A stretch of 64,000 nt of DNA, from positions 62,001-126,000 of the forward strand of contig JAEWMY010000005.1 in NCBI GenBank assembly GCA_023393015.1, given 5' to 3'. Under the pieces are notes generated by a model. The model did not search any database. It saw only the letters and a list, made by a program, of their open reading frames with translations, and was not told where the DNA came from. Made by a program: the position numbers and the translations under genes. Position 1 is the stretch's first letter. The number at the start of each line of letters is the position of its first letter. Source of the stretch: Spirochaetota bacterium (GTDB lineage Bacteria > Spirochaetota > Spirochaetia > Treponematales > Treponemataceae). Of the stretch, positions 16,647-25,142 are shown piece by piece.

Positions 16647-17690
16647 ATGGACGCGTCACGATCCCTGTATCACCCAGTCTCCATCGGGGATCTCGAAATA
16701 GCGGGCAACCTCTTTCTCGCGCCCGTGGCGGGGTATTCCGACCGCGCGTTCAGGTCCCTCTGCCGCGAATACGGGGCCTCGTTTACCTACACCGAGATGG
16801 TTTCCTCCGAGGCGCTCACGCGCGGTTCCTGCAAGACGGAGGACCTCCTTCCCCGCGCGGACAACGAGGATATCTACGCGGTGCAAATCTTCGGAAGCGA
16901 GGCGGCGCGCATGGCGGATTCCGCGAGGATCGTCATCGCCGCGACGGGCGCGGACTGCATCGACATCAACGCCGGGTGTCCGGTACCGAAGATAGTGAAA
17001 ACGGGCGCGGGCTCCGCCCTGACGCGCGACCCCGAGAGGCTCGCCTCGATCGTGCGCGCGACGGTTCAAGCCGCGGCCGAGGCCGGAGAGGAACGCGCGG
17101 GCCGTCCGGTACCGGTAACCGTGAAGATCCGCTCGGGGTGGGACGAGTCGTCCATCACGTGGGAGGAAGCGGCGCGGGCTTCGATCGAAGCCGGCGCGAA
17201 GGCCGTTACCCTCCATCCCAGAACGAGAACGCAGGGATACGAAGGCCGATCGAGATGGGACCATCTCGCGGAGCTTTCCGCGCTCGCGCGCGGGGAGTAC
17301 CCCGGCATACCGGTTTTCGGCTCGGGGGATCTCTTTACGCCGGAATCCGCGAGGGAAATGCTCTCGCAAACCGGTTGCGACGGAGTCATGTTCGCGCGCG
17401 GGGCGATGGGAAACCCGTTTATCTTCGCTCAAGCCCGGGAGCTCCTCCTGACGGGCTCATACGGAGAAATTCCGGCGGCGGAACGCATGGCGGCCGGATG
17501 GCGCGAACTCCTTTCACTCGCGCGGGACGCGGGGGAGGAACGCGCGGCCCGGGAAATGAGGAAACGCTTCAGCGCGTATTCGAAAGGCATTGAGGGCGGA
17601 AGCCGTCTCCGTGAGGAAATCGTCCGCGCCTCGAGCGTGGCCGACTACAGGGCGGTGCTGTCGGGCTTCGGTCTCATGCCTCCCGAGTGA
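16647..17690 (+). CDS. dusB: tRNA-dihydrouridine synthase (DusB-like)
   Basis: A 347-residue FMN enzyme that reduces uridine to dihydrouridine in tRNA. Visible signatures: LAPVAGYSDRAFR (FMN-binding start), VQIFGSE, DINAGCPVPKIVKTGAGSAL with the catalytic Cys (about residue 113), VKIRSGWDE, LHPRTRTQGYEG, and the helical C-terminal tRNA-binding domain. Subfamily choice DusB is by general resemblance. Follows tatD closely and is probably co-transcribed. Confidence 0.93.
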   Translation: MDASRSLYHPVSIGDLEIAGNLFLAPVAGYSDRAFRSLCREYGASFTYTEMVSSEALTRGSCKTEDLLPRADNEDIYAVQIFGSEAARMADSARIVIAATGADCIDINAGCPVPKIVKTGAGSALTRDPERLASIVRATVQAAAEAGEERAGRPVPVTVKIRSGWDESSITWEEAARASIEAGAKAVTLHPRTRTQGYEGRSRWDHLAELSALARGEYPGIPVFGSGDLFTPESAREMLSQTGCDGVMFARGAMGNPFIFAQARELLLTGSYGEIPAAERMAAGWRELLSLARDAGEERAAREMRKRFSAYSKGIEGGSRLREEIVRASSVADYRAVLSGFGLMPPE

Positions 17691-17704
17691 GACTCGGCGT
17701 TTAC

Positions 17705-17734
17705 TTGCACAAGCCGGTCACATCCCACTACAAT
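17705..17734 (+). promoter_or_regulatory. promoter of the DUF5312-like gene, possibly leaderless
   Basis: TTGCAC (17705-17710), 18-base spacer, TACAAT (17729-17734). The -10 box overlaps an ATG at 17733; a transcript starting seven or eight bases later would begin at the second ATG (17742). No Shine-Dalgarno precedes either. Confidence 0.6.
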
Positions 17735-19379
17735 GGCAAGCATGTCGTTGTTTCAAAGGGTTCTGGCGGGAATCCGGGATTTTTTCGAATCCCTCTTCGC
17801 TGCTTCTTCGCCCGAATACAGCAAAAAACGGCAACTCAGGGCCCTTGCGGCCTCGATACGAGCCATTGACCCGCCGATCTTCCGGCAGGACGGACGGCTC
17901 CTTCCCGCCTTTCCGGCGACGCTCTACCAGATCAACCAGTTCCTCTCGGCTATCCGCGAAACGCTATCCGGCACGATATCGAACCAGGACAGGAGGATTG
18001 CCGACCGGACGCGCGACTGCCTCATCGAACTCGCCATGACGGAGGATCAGCGGAGGGAACGAAAGGCCTTCACGATGGCGGAACGCCTCGCCGCGATGGT
18101 CGCCAAGACGATGCCCCCGGAGCGGCTCATCGAGGAGCAGGGAAAACAGTTCGCGACGTTCATCCGCGGGATCGACGGACCCCAGGCCCATCAAATCAAC
18201 GCGATGCTCGCCCGCCTCGACGCCCTCGCCGATTTTTGCGATTTCGACTTCAACTCGCTGTTTTCCTTCTTCGATCCCGCATTCAGGACGCATGCCGGAC
18301 AGGAGACGACCGTCGAAACGCCGAGCTTTCAGCCGGTCGAGGTCGTGGAGGTCGTCCCGATCCTCCTTGATCTGTATTACCTTCTCGGCCCGCTCGACCT
18401 GTCGCAACCGGTCGTCGACGTACTGTCGCTTCTCGAGGCCAAGAGGGCGGGAACCGACCTCAACGAGGAGATCACGGGCAGGATGGCGCGCGTCGCGCAG
18501 GCGATCGTGTGGTTGCTGCAAAAAAGAATGAGCAAGGATATCCTTCTCGCGGTAATCAGGCTCGTCAAGGAGGACCCCGCGTACGTTCCGCAGCTTCCCC
18601 AGCGCAACAACGACTACGTGGCGCAGTATCGCGAGAGGCTCACGGAAATCTTCCACAGCGATTCCAGGAAAATCCTCAAAGAGCGGGAAGAGGACGAGAT
18701 CGACGGACTCGTGCGCGCGGCCTTCGGCGACCGGCACCTCGAGAGGATCGAGGGCTACTCGGAAGAGACGAACGCCCTCCTCCAGGAGTTCACCGTACAC
18801 TCGCTCGAATGGATCAAGCCGCTCCAGATTATCCGCACGTTCGCGACGTATTACTTCGAACCGCACTTTCGCGGCATCCTCCGGTCGGTGATCGTCGAGG
18901 GCTACTTCAACAACCGGACGCTCCAGAGCTCGCTTTCCACCGCGTACTATTTTTGCGAATCGGTCTCGGCGAAGCTCCGCGAGTTCGAGAACCTTTTCGC
19001 CGACGGGCAGCCGTGCAGCCTGAAGGTACTGACGGGTTACCTTACCGAACTCGAGAAGGGAATGGACTTCGAGAAACCGCTCCGGAAAATGGTGGAGAAC
19101 ATGAACGCGCACGCGAAGGATTTCGTGCAACAGGCCGTCAACAACTACGCCGACGTGTACGCCTTCTCTCTAAACCTGATGGAAGACAACAAGAAATCCG
19201 TTCCGGAATACGTGACCAACATCCGCAACCTGTCGAGTTCGTCGAAGAACATGGATTCGTTCGCCTGGCTTGAGCGCGAAAGTGGAGTTTTTCGAAATTT
19301 CCTTGAAATAATGAAGAAGTATGCTATAGTTGGTATGTTGCCGACCGCGACCTCCGGTGCGGGCAAAACGGAGAATTGA
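17733..19379 (+). CDS. spirochaete-specific DUF5312-like protein
   Basis: A 548-residue soluble, largely helical protein without membrane segments or a recognisable catalytic motif. I recognise it as a family widespread in treponemes (DUF5312-like); function unknown. It is immediately followed (7 bases) by a GGDEF protein, and this pairing may hint at a signalling or cell-biology role. Two possible starts, ATG 17733 and ATG 17742, are three codons apart. The promoter -10 box overlaps the first, so 17742 (MSLFQRV...) is the likelier true start, giving 545 residues. Confidence 0.8.
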   Translation: MASMSLFQRVLAGIRDFFESLFAASSPEYSKKRQLRALAASIRAIDPPIFRQDGRLLPAFPATLYQINQFLSAIRETLSGTISNQDRRIADRTRDCLIELAMTEDQRRERKAFTMAERLAAMVAKTMPPERLIEEQGKQFATFIRGIDGPQAHQINAMLARLDALADFCDFDFNSLFSFFDPAFRTHAGQETTVETPSFQPVEVVEVVPILLDLYYLLGPLDLSQPVVDVLSLLEAKRAGTDLNEEITGRMARVAQAIVWLLQKRMSKDILLAVIRLVKEDPAYVPQLPQRNNDYVAQYRERLTEIFHSDSRKILKEREEDEIDGLVRAAFGDRHLERIEGYSEETNALLQEFTVHSLEWIKPLQIIRTFATYYFEPHFRGILRSVIVEGYFNNRTLQSSLSTAYYFCESVSAKLREFENLFADGQPCSLKVLTGYLTELEKGMDFEKPLRKMVENMNAHAKDFVQQAVNNYADVYAFSLNLMEDNKKSVPEYVTNIRNLSSSSKNMDSFAWLERESGVFRNFLEIMKKYAIVGMLPTATSGAGKTEN

Positions 19380-19386
19380 TCGAACC

Positions 19387-20433
19387 ATGCCGAGAGCGAA
19401 GAAGAACAACGCAGCAGACGCCTCTCTCGAAAAGCAGATCTATGACCTGAAGCAACTTCTGGAAATATCGAAGAGCCTCAACTCGGTGATCGACTTCTCC
19501 ACGCTGATAGAGGCGATTCTGTATACGTGCATGGGACAGATGAAGACGCTCGGCGTGGCGATCTTCACGAAGAAGAACTTCGACGCCAGCTCGTTCCAGC
19601 TCAACAGGAACTATTACGGATTCGAGCTTTCGTGCGAACGCGAGTATTCCATACCCGAGAACCATCCCCTCATAAAGGCGCTCAGCGCGCTCAACGCGTG
19701 CATGACCGTCGAAGACATAAAAAAACTCGGAATAGGGGAGGATGATCTTGTTGACACGCTCGTCGAGCTCGAGCCGACGCTCATCGTCCCGCTCAAGGCG
19801 AAGAACCACGTGTCTGGACTCCTCGTCCTCGGGGAGCAGATAACGGCCGAACCGTATTCCGACTACGAGAAAGAACACATCATGAACATCGCCTCGCTCG
19901 CCGCGATCGCCATCAGCAACGCGGCCCTCCTCGAGATGACGACGACGGACATGATGACGCACCTGAAGCTGAAACACTATTTCTATACGGTACTTGTCGA
20001 GAAGCTCGAGATCAGCCAGGAACAGAGCATCCCGCTCTCGGTTCTCATGCTCGACATAGACTATTTCAAACGCTTCAACGACACGTACGGGCACGCGTGC
20101 GGCGACGCCGTCCTTCAGATGGTGGCGAGCGTAATCCAGCAAAACACGCGCAACCAGGACATGGCGGCGAGATACGGCGGCGAGGAGTTCGTCGTCATGC
20201 TTTGCGATACCGCCGACAAGACCGCCATGAAAATAGGCGAGCGGATCCGGAAGTCCATCGAGAACCTCGACATCCCCTACGAGGGGCAACACCTGAACCT
20301 GACGATCTCCGTCGGCGTCGCGCAATACGATCCCTCCGTCGACGCGACGGCGAAGAACCTCGTGGATCGCGCCGACAAGGCTCTCTATACGTCCAAGCAA
20401 TCGGGAAGGAACCGGGTCTCGCTCGCGGAATAG
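19387..20433 (+). CDS. GAF-GGDEF diguanylate cyclase
   Basis: A 348-residue cytosolic protein: short coiled coil, GAF-like sensor domain (about residues 30-185) and a GGDEF domain (about 190-345). The active-site loop is GGEEF and an inhibitory I-site RNQD lies exactly five residues upstream, so it should make c-di-GMP with product inhibition. Start at ATG 19387; an in-frame GTG-type extension upstream lies within the previous gene. Together with the PilZ-like protein at 28443 it indicates c-di-GMP signalling. Confidence 0.93.
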   Translation: MPRAKKNNAADASLEKQIYDLKQLLEISKSLNSVIDFSTLIEAILYTCMGQMKTLGVAIFTKKNFDASSFQLNRNYYGFELSCEREYSIPENHPLIKALSALNACMTVEDIKKLGIGEDDLVDTLVELEPTLIVPLKAKNHVSGLLVLGEQITAEPYSDYEKEHIMNIASLAAIAISNAALLEMTTTDMMTHLKLKHYFYTVLVEKLEISQEQSIPLSVLMLDIDYFKRFNDTYGHACGDAVLQMVASVIQQNTRNQDMAARYGGEEFVVMLCDTADKTAMKIGERIRKSIENLDIPYEGQHLNLTISVGVAQYDPSVDATAKNLVDRADKALYTSKQSGRNRVSLAE

Positions 20434-20457
20434 GCTCCAACCCGAAAGGGGTAGCGG

Positions 20458-22080
20458 ATGAAAGAACCCTGGTGGCGCGACGCCATATTTTACCAGATTT
20501 ACCCGCGCAGTTTCAGGGACACGAACGGGGACGGCGTCGGGGACATTCCCGGCATCATCGAAAAGCTCGACTACCTCGTTTCGCTCGGCGTAACCGCTCT
20601 CTGGGTATCGCCGTTCTTCGCTTCCCCCATGGACGACTTCGGCTACGACATAAGCGACTATCGCGACGTGGACCCGGCCTTCGGCACCCTCGCGGACGCG
20701 GACGCCCTCATAACCGAGGCGCACAAACGGCAACTCAAGGTCGTCTTCGACCTTGTCATCAACCATACGTCCGACAGGCACCCCTGGTTCCTGGAAGCGC
20801 GGTCGTCGCGGGACAACCCGAAGCATGACTGGTACGTCTGGCACCCCCGTTCGGCGCCCGACGGCAAACGCCGCCCGCGGCCGAACAACTGGCTATGCCA
20901 GTTCGAGCTCAAGAGCGCCTGGTGGGACAATCCGGAGACGGACGAATGGTATGTCGCGACTTTTACCCGGCACCAACCCGAGGTCAACTGGCGAAACGGC
21001 GACTTGCGACAGGCGATGCTCGACGTCATCCGCTTCTGGCTCGACCGGGGCGTCGACGGTTTCCGCATGGACGCCGTCAACTGGTACGTCAAAGACGCCC
21101 TGCTGCGCCCGAACCCCCCGTCGCTCAACGCGGTTCCGGATATCTTCCAGCGCCACGTCTACGACAGAAACCGCCCCGAAACCCACGACGTCTGCCGGGA
21201 AATTCGCGCCTTCGTCGACGCGTGGCCGGGCGACAGGGTCCTGATCGGCGAGATATTCGCGCGCGATCCGGCGGTCGCGGCGTCGTATCAGGGAAACGGA
21301 CTTGACGAGCTCCACATGGCCTTCAACATGGAGCTTCTCTTCGTCAAATGGAACGCGCGTTCCTTCGCGAAGGCGCTCGCGCGCTGGTATGACGCCCTTC
21401 GGCCGGAGGCGTGGCCCAACCTCACGCTGAGCAACCACGACCAACCGCGTCACGCGACGCGTTTCCGCTCGCGCAGCAAGTCCGTTTCGAAGGCGCGTCT
21501 CGAAATAGCGGCGATGCTCGTCCTCGCGGCCCGTGGCACGCCCTTTCTATACTACGGAGAGGAACTCGGGATGACGAACGCGCGGATACCCAGGTCGGAA
21601 CTGCGTGACCCGACGGGAAAGACCTTCTGGCCACTTCCGTTCGGACGCGACGGCGAACGCACGCCGATGCGGTGGGACGATTCGGCGAACTCGGGATTCA
21701 CAGATTCTGAAACGCGCCCCTGGCTTCGAATCGGAACCGACGCGGAAACAGTAAACGTCGCGAAGGAAAGGCGCGACGCGGATTCGCTGTGGCACTGGTA
21801 CCGCCGAATGATCGAAACGCGCAAGAAAAGCCCGGCGCTCGCCTCGGGATCGTTCGAATTCATTTCTCGCGGCGAGCGATCCGTTCTCTCCTTCGCGCGC
21901 GCGGCGGGAACGGATCGGGCCGCGTGCTATCTCAATTTCTCCGACCGTCCGAGAAAAGTCAGGTTCGAAGCGGGCGCGCGGGTCCTGCTCGGAAACGAGA
22001 GGACCGCCGGAGCGACCGTGGACGCGGGGTACGCGGTACTTGCCCCCCACGAGGCCTTGCTGATAGGGTGGAACGCATGA
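20458..22080 (+). CDS. GH13 alpha-glucosidase (oligo-1,6-glucosidase type)
   Basis: A 540-residue cytosolic glycoside hydrolase without signal peptide. Starts WWRDAIFYQIYPRSF, typical of alpha-glucosidases. Catalytic residues: nucleophile Asp in GFRMDAVNW, acid/base Glu in LIGEIFA, and the stabilising Asp in LSNHDQPR; VINHTSD is conserved region I. A small beta-sandwich C domain closes it. Likely splits alpha-glucosides from starch, isomaltose or sucrose-like sugars; trehalose-6-phosphate hydrolase is a less likely alternative because there is no PTS context. Its stop overlaps the rhomboid start by 4 bases. Confidence 0.93.
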   Translation: MKEPWWRDAIFYQIYPRSFRDTNGDGVGDIPGIIEKLDYLVSLGVTALWVSPFFASPMDDFGYDISDYRDVDPAFGTLADADALITEAHKRQLKVVFDLVINHTSDRHPWFLEARSSRDNPKHDWYVWHPRSAPDGKRRPRPNNWLCQFELKSAWWDNPETDEWYVATFTRHQPEVNWRNGDLRQAMLDVIRFWLDRGVDGFRMDAVNWYVKDALLRPNPPSLNAVPDIFQRHVYDRNRPETHDVCREIRAFVDAWPGDRVLIGEIFARDPAVAASYQGNGLDELHMAFNMELLFVKWNARSFAKALARWYDALRPEAWPNLTLSNHDQPRHATRFRSRSKSVSKARLEIAAMLVLAARGTPFLYYGEELGMTNARIPRSELRDPTGKTFWPLPFGRDGERTPMRWDDSANSGFTDSETRPWLRIGTDAETVNVAKERRDADSLWHWYRRMIETRKKSPALASGSFEFISRGERSVLSFARAAGTDRAACYLNFSDRPRKVRFEAGARVLLGNERTAGATVDAGYAVLAPHEALLIGWNA

Positions 22081-22712
22081 GCGGATCCCCCTTTTTCCGG
22101 AAGCCATTCAGGTACGCCTTTTACAACGCAGCGCTTGTGCTGATAGGCGTGAACGTACTCGCCTTTCTCGCCACCTCGGCGAACCGCAACCTTGTCGGCC
22201 TTCTCTCCATGAATCCCGAGCTCGTGATCGACTACGGATACTGGTGGCAGGTTTTCACCTACCAGTTCGTGCACGGCGGACTGCAGCATCTCGTCGGAAA
22301 CATGATCGGCATCTTGTTTTTCGGGGTCGCGGTGGAACGCCGAATCGGCTCGCGCGAGTTTTTGCTGTTCTATCTCCTTTCCGGAACCCTGTCGGGTCTC
22401 CTTTCGCTCGCGGCGTACGTCGCGACGGGCATGTGGGGCGTCTTTCTCATGGGCGCTTCGGGAGCCGTGTTTTCGGTCCTTCTCGCCTACGCGACGCTGT
22501 ATCCCACGTCGACGATCTATCTGTGGTTGGTCGTTCCCGTTCCCGCGCCCCTGCTCGTACTAGGCTACGCGGGAATCGAGACGTACCTCCTCGTGACCGG
22601 AACGAGAAGCGGCGTGGCGCACGCGACGCACCTGTTCGGATTCGCCGTCGCATGGGTCTATTTCGTAGTTCGCTTCGGGGTCAATCCTTCGAAGGCGTGG
22701 TTCAGGAGATGA
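22077..22712 (+). CDS. rhomboid-family intramembrane serine protease
   Basis: A 211-residue protein with six or so membrane segments. The catalytic pair is present: Ser in GASGAVFSV and His in THLFGFAVAW; the L1 loop region FTYQFVHGGLQHLVGNM is the standard rhomboid signature. Start fixed by ATGA overlap with the glucosidase gene and its stop overlaps the next gene in the same way. Substrate unknown; the co-translated lipoprotein downstream is an obvious candidate partner. Confidence 0.94.
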   Translation: MSGSPFFRKPFRYAFYNAALVLIGVNVLAFLATSANRNLVGLLSMNPELVIDYGYWWQVFTYQFVHGGLQHLVGNMIGILFFGVAVERRIGSREFLLFYLLSGTLSGLLSLAAYVATGMWGVFLMGASGAVFSVLLAYATLYPTSTIYLWLVVPVPAPLLVLGYAGIETYLLVTGTRSGVAHATHLFGFAVAWVYFVVRFGVNPSKAWFRR

Positions 22713-23401
22713 TCCTGGCGCGCGTCACCAATCGGACGGGACTCGCCGTCGCGTGCCTCCTTCTTGCCTGCGCCGGGTTTCCCGCGACGCCCGAGGCCCC
22801 GCGCGTGCTCCAAGCCCCCGTGTGGGTGTACGCCGAACGCGTTCCCGGATCATCCGGCGCGGAAGACGTCGTCAACGACGCGCCGCCCCTGGACCGCCTC
22901 GACTCGGTTTCGCGGTTCGTGTTGTCGGGGATGGTTTACGGCTGGAAATTTTCGTACGTGCCGTACGACAAGAAACGCGGCGTTGCCGAGGAGTTCTCCC
23001 TCGAGCCCCTGGCGGAAATCGCGGCCGACGATCCCCGGTTCGCGATCCTCCACCTGAAACCCTCGTATCCGAGACTGCTCTGCGTCGCGGAATACTCGCT
23101 TGACGATTCGCACGCGAGATGGATAACGCATTGGGACTCGACGGTTTTCCGGACGTCGAAGGGCAGGGGCTCGGGAGAACGCGTCGACGAGACGAACGGC
23201 ATACGCGCGGCTTACGCCGGCGCAATCCGCTCGGCGATACGCGAGCACGCGAGAAAACTCGAGAAGAACAAGCCGAAAGAAGTGACGGGGGAGGTTCTGC
23301 TCAGGGAGAATCCGCGGCTCTTCCCCGACGAGGGAAGGTTCGTCGCGGAAGTCCGGGTGCTGATCAACGTACGGGAAGTTGTCCCGTATCGTTCGTTCTA
23401 G
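22709..23401 (+). CDS. putative lipoprotein of unknown function
   Basis: A 230-residue protein with a lipoprotein signal peptide: basic N terminus, hydrophobic core and lipobox LLAC near residue 21, so probably acylated at that Cys. The mature part is mixed alpha/beta with no motif I recognise. Start ATG 22709 overlaps the rhomboid stop (ATGA) and has AGGAG just upstream inside the rhomboid gene. Its 3' end overlaps the convergent sensor gene by 38 bases, the longest convergent overlap in the window. Confidence 0.8.
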   Translation: MILARVTNRTGLAVACLLLACAGFPATPEAPRVLQAPVWVYAERVPGSSGAEDVVNDAPPLDRLDSVSRFVLSGMVYGWKFSYVPYDKKRGVAEEFSLEPLAEIAADDPRFAILHLKPSYPRLLCVAEYSLDDSHARWITHWDSTVFRTSKGRGSGERVDETNGIRAAYAGAIRSAIREHARKLEKNKPKEVTGEVLLRENPRLFPDEGRFVAEVRVLINVREVVPYRSF

Positions 23402-25082
23402 CGACGGAAAACCGAACCGATATGCGCGTGCCGGCGGAATCGCTTTCGACGGCGAGTGACCCGCGCACCTGCTCGACAAGAGCCTCGATCATCTCGTACC
23501 CGAGCGTGTCCCTTCGCAGGACGTCGCCCTCGATGCCCGAGCCGTCGTCCTGTATCACCATCAACGCCTGAACGGGCGTTTCCTGCTCGAACGAAATGCG
23601 GATCTTTCCGGCGGACCTTCCGGCGAACGCGTGAAGGATGCTGTTCGACACGAGTTCGTTGAGCACGAGCGCGAGCGGAAGGGCCTTGTCTATCGGCAGG
23701 GCGATGTCGGTACCGTCGATGGAGCACGCGATGAAGGTACCTACGTCCGCGTAGAGATTGACGAGATAGTCGGCGAGTCCCCGGCAATACCGGTGCATCT
23801 GAACCTGCTGAATGTCCGAATAGAGGTATATCGTCTCGTACACGAGCGCTAGGGCCATGACGCGGGAATGCGTGGTCATGAGCGAAAGGCGCACGTCCTC
23901 GTCGGCGGAATGGCCGATTTGCAGGTTAATCATGCTCGAAAGCAACTGCAGGTTGTCGGATACCCGTTTTTGAAGTTCCTGCAGAAGGGCTTCGCGTTCC
24001 CTGATGGTCCTCTGATTGCTCAGGCTCCGCTCCTCGAGCGACGCGGCCATCGTGTTGAAGGCTTCCATGAGGACGGTTATTTCGTCGTGCGCGGTGTTGA
24101 TGCCGGAGCGGACGCTCATGTCTCCGCGCGCGAGCGCCTCGGTGTAGTCGGTGAGACGCTCGATACGGACGACGAACAGGCGCCGAGCGAGCCACAGGGA
24201 AACGAAAAACGCCGAAAGACAGGCCGCGCCCATGAGCAGGAAAATGCGGACTACCGGCACGAGCGCCGCGTGGTATACGTTCTTGTACGGGACACGAACG
24301 GACACGCGAACCGAGTTGCCGTTCCTCGAATACCTAGACGCCGTCACGAGCCATTCCTGCCCGCCGACGGAAAGGATCCGCGGTCCCGTAAGCGACGAGA
24401 ACTCCATCCACCGGGTCATTTCCTCCGGCATCTCGTCTCCGATTTCCACCAACGGGTTCGCGGCGCTGGTAAAGACGCACGTGCCGTTGTCGTCGCTTAT
24501 CTCCAGGATGGTGTCCTCGGCGAGCCTTCCGACCGAAAGCTCGCGGGTATACTTTTCGAGCGAATACGTCGCGACCAGATACACCCATTCTCCGGACTTG
24601 ACCCGTATCGGAAGCGTGAAGGTAATAGCCGGAATGCCGGTTGACCTGCTTATCAGGTACTGACCCATCGTGAACATGCGGGTATGCCGCGCGTGCGCGA
24701 GATAGGGCCTGTCGTCGAGGGAATAACCGGTCCGTCCGATGCCCGACGCGACGACGGTTCCGGACTCGTTCACGCACAACAGGACGGCGTAATCGGGATA
24801 CAGGACCATGAGGTCGCGGAGGTAACGGTTAAGGAAGCCGTATTCGCCGTTCTGCACGGAGCGAGTCTGCGAGACGGCGAGCAACATGTGCTCGGCGTTG
24901 CGGACTATGAGACGCTGCTCGTTCACGTAACCGTCGCAGAGATTCGCGAGAAACGTCGCCTGTTCGTCGAGTACGGTTTGCTGAAAGGAAACGGCGGAGT
25001 AAACGGAAAACACCACGGTGGGAAGCACGGCCACGAGTACGGTGAAGAAAATCTTGGTCCGTATGCGAACTTTCCTCTGCAC
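23364..25082 (-). CDS. membrane sensor of the HisKA_2 histidine-kinase type, phospho-acceptor His absent
   Basis: A 572-residue sensor: membrane helix (about 10-30), extracellular Cache-type domain (35-270), second helix (275-298), HAMP (300-355), then a HisKA_2-like helical region and an HATPase domain. The ATP site looks intact: N box NELVSNSILHAF, G1 DDGSGIEGD, G2 GYEMIEALV. The family's EVHHRVKNNLQ box reads ELQKRVSDNLQ (369-379), so both His are missing (Q371, K372). The start is a GTG at 25082; no ATG precedes the first helix. No response regulator is adjacent. Either a pseudokinase, a sensor that phosphorylates elsewhere, or an ATP-binding scaffold. Confidence 0.88.
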   Translation of the reverse strand: MQRKVRIRTKIFFTVLVAVLPTVVFSVYSAVSFQQTVLDEQATFLANLCDGYVNEQRLIVRNAEHMLLAVSQTRSVQNGEYGFLNRYLRDLMVLYPDYAVLLCVNESGTVVASGIGRTGYSLDDRPYLAHARHTRMFTMGQYLISRSTGIPAITFTLPIRVKSGEWVYLVATYSLEKYTRELSVGRLAEDTILEISDDNGTCVFTSAANPLVEIGDEMPEEMTRWMEFSSLTGPRILSVGGQEWLVTASRYSRNGNSVRVSVRVPYKNVYHAALVPVVRIFLLMGAACLSAFFVSLWLARRLFVVRIERLTDYTEALARGDMSVRSGINTAHDEITVLMEAFNTMAASLEERSLSNQRTIREREALLQELQKRVSDNLQLLSSMINLQIGHSADEDVRLSLMTTHSRVMALALVYETIYLYSDIQQVQMHRYCRGLADYLVNLYADVGTFIACSIDGTDIALPIDKALPLALVLNELVSNSILHAFAGRSAGKIRISFEQETPVQALMVIQDDGSGIEGDVLRRDTLGYEMIEALVEQVRGSLAVESDSAGTRISVRFSVARTNDTGQLPVR

Positions 25083-25084
25083 TC

Positions 25085-25114
25085 TTTACTGTACTCCGCG
25101 GAAAATGGTATAAA
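25085..25114 (+). promoter_or_regulatory. probable pheST promoter
   Basis: TTTACT (25085-25090), 18-base spacer and TATAAA (25109-25114) precede pheS by 28 bases. The -10 is inside a near-palindrome GGTATAAATACC that could also serve the divergent sensor gene. Moderate support only. Confidence 0.45.
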
Positions 25115-25142
25115 TACCTCCACATTGTAACAGGAGTCTGTC

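Noticed and set aside
19324..20844. About 500-codon open frame antisense to the GGDEF gene and the start of the glucosidase gene
   Set aside because: Crosses two well-supported genes, composition is Val/Arg-rich shadow sequence, no family match.
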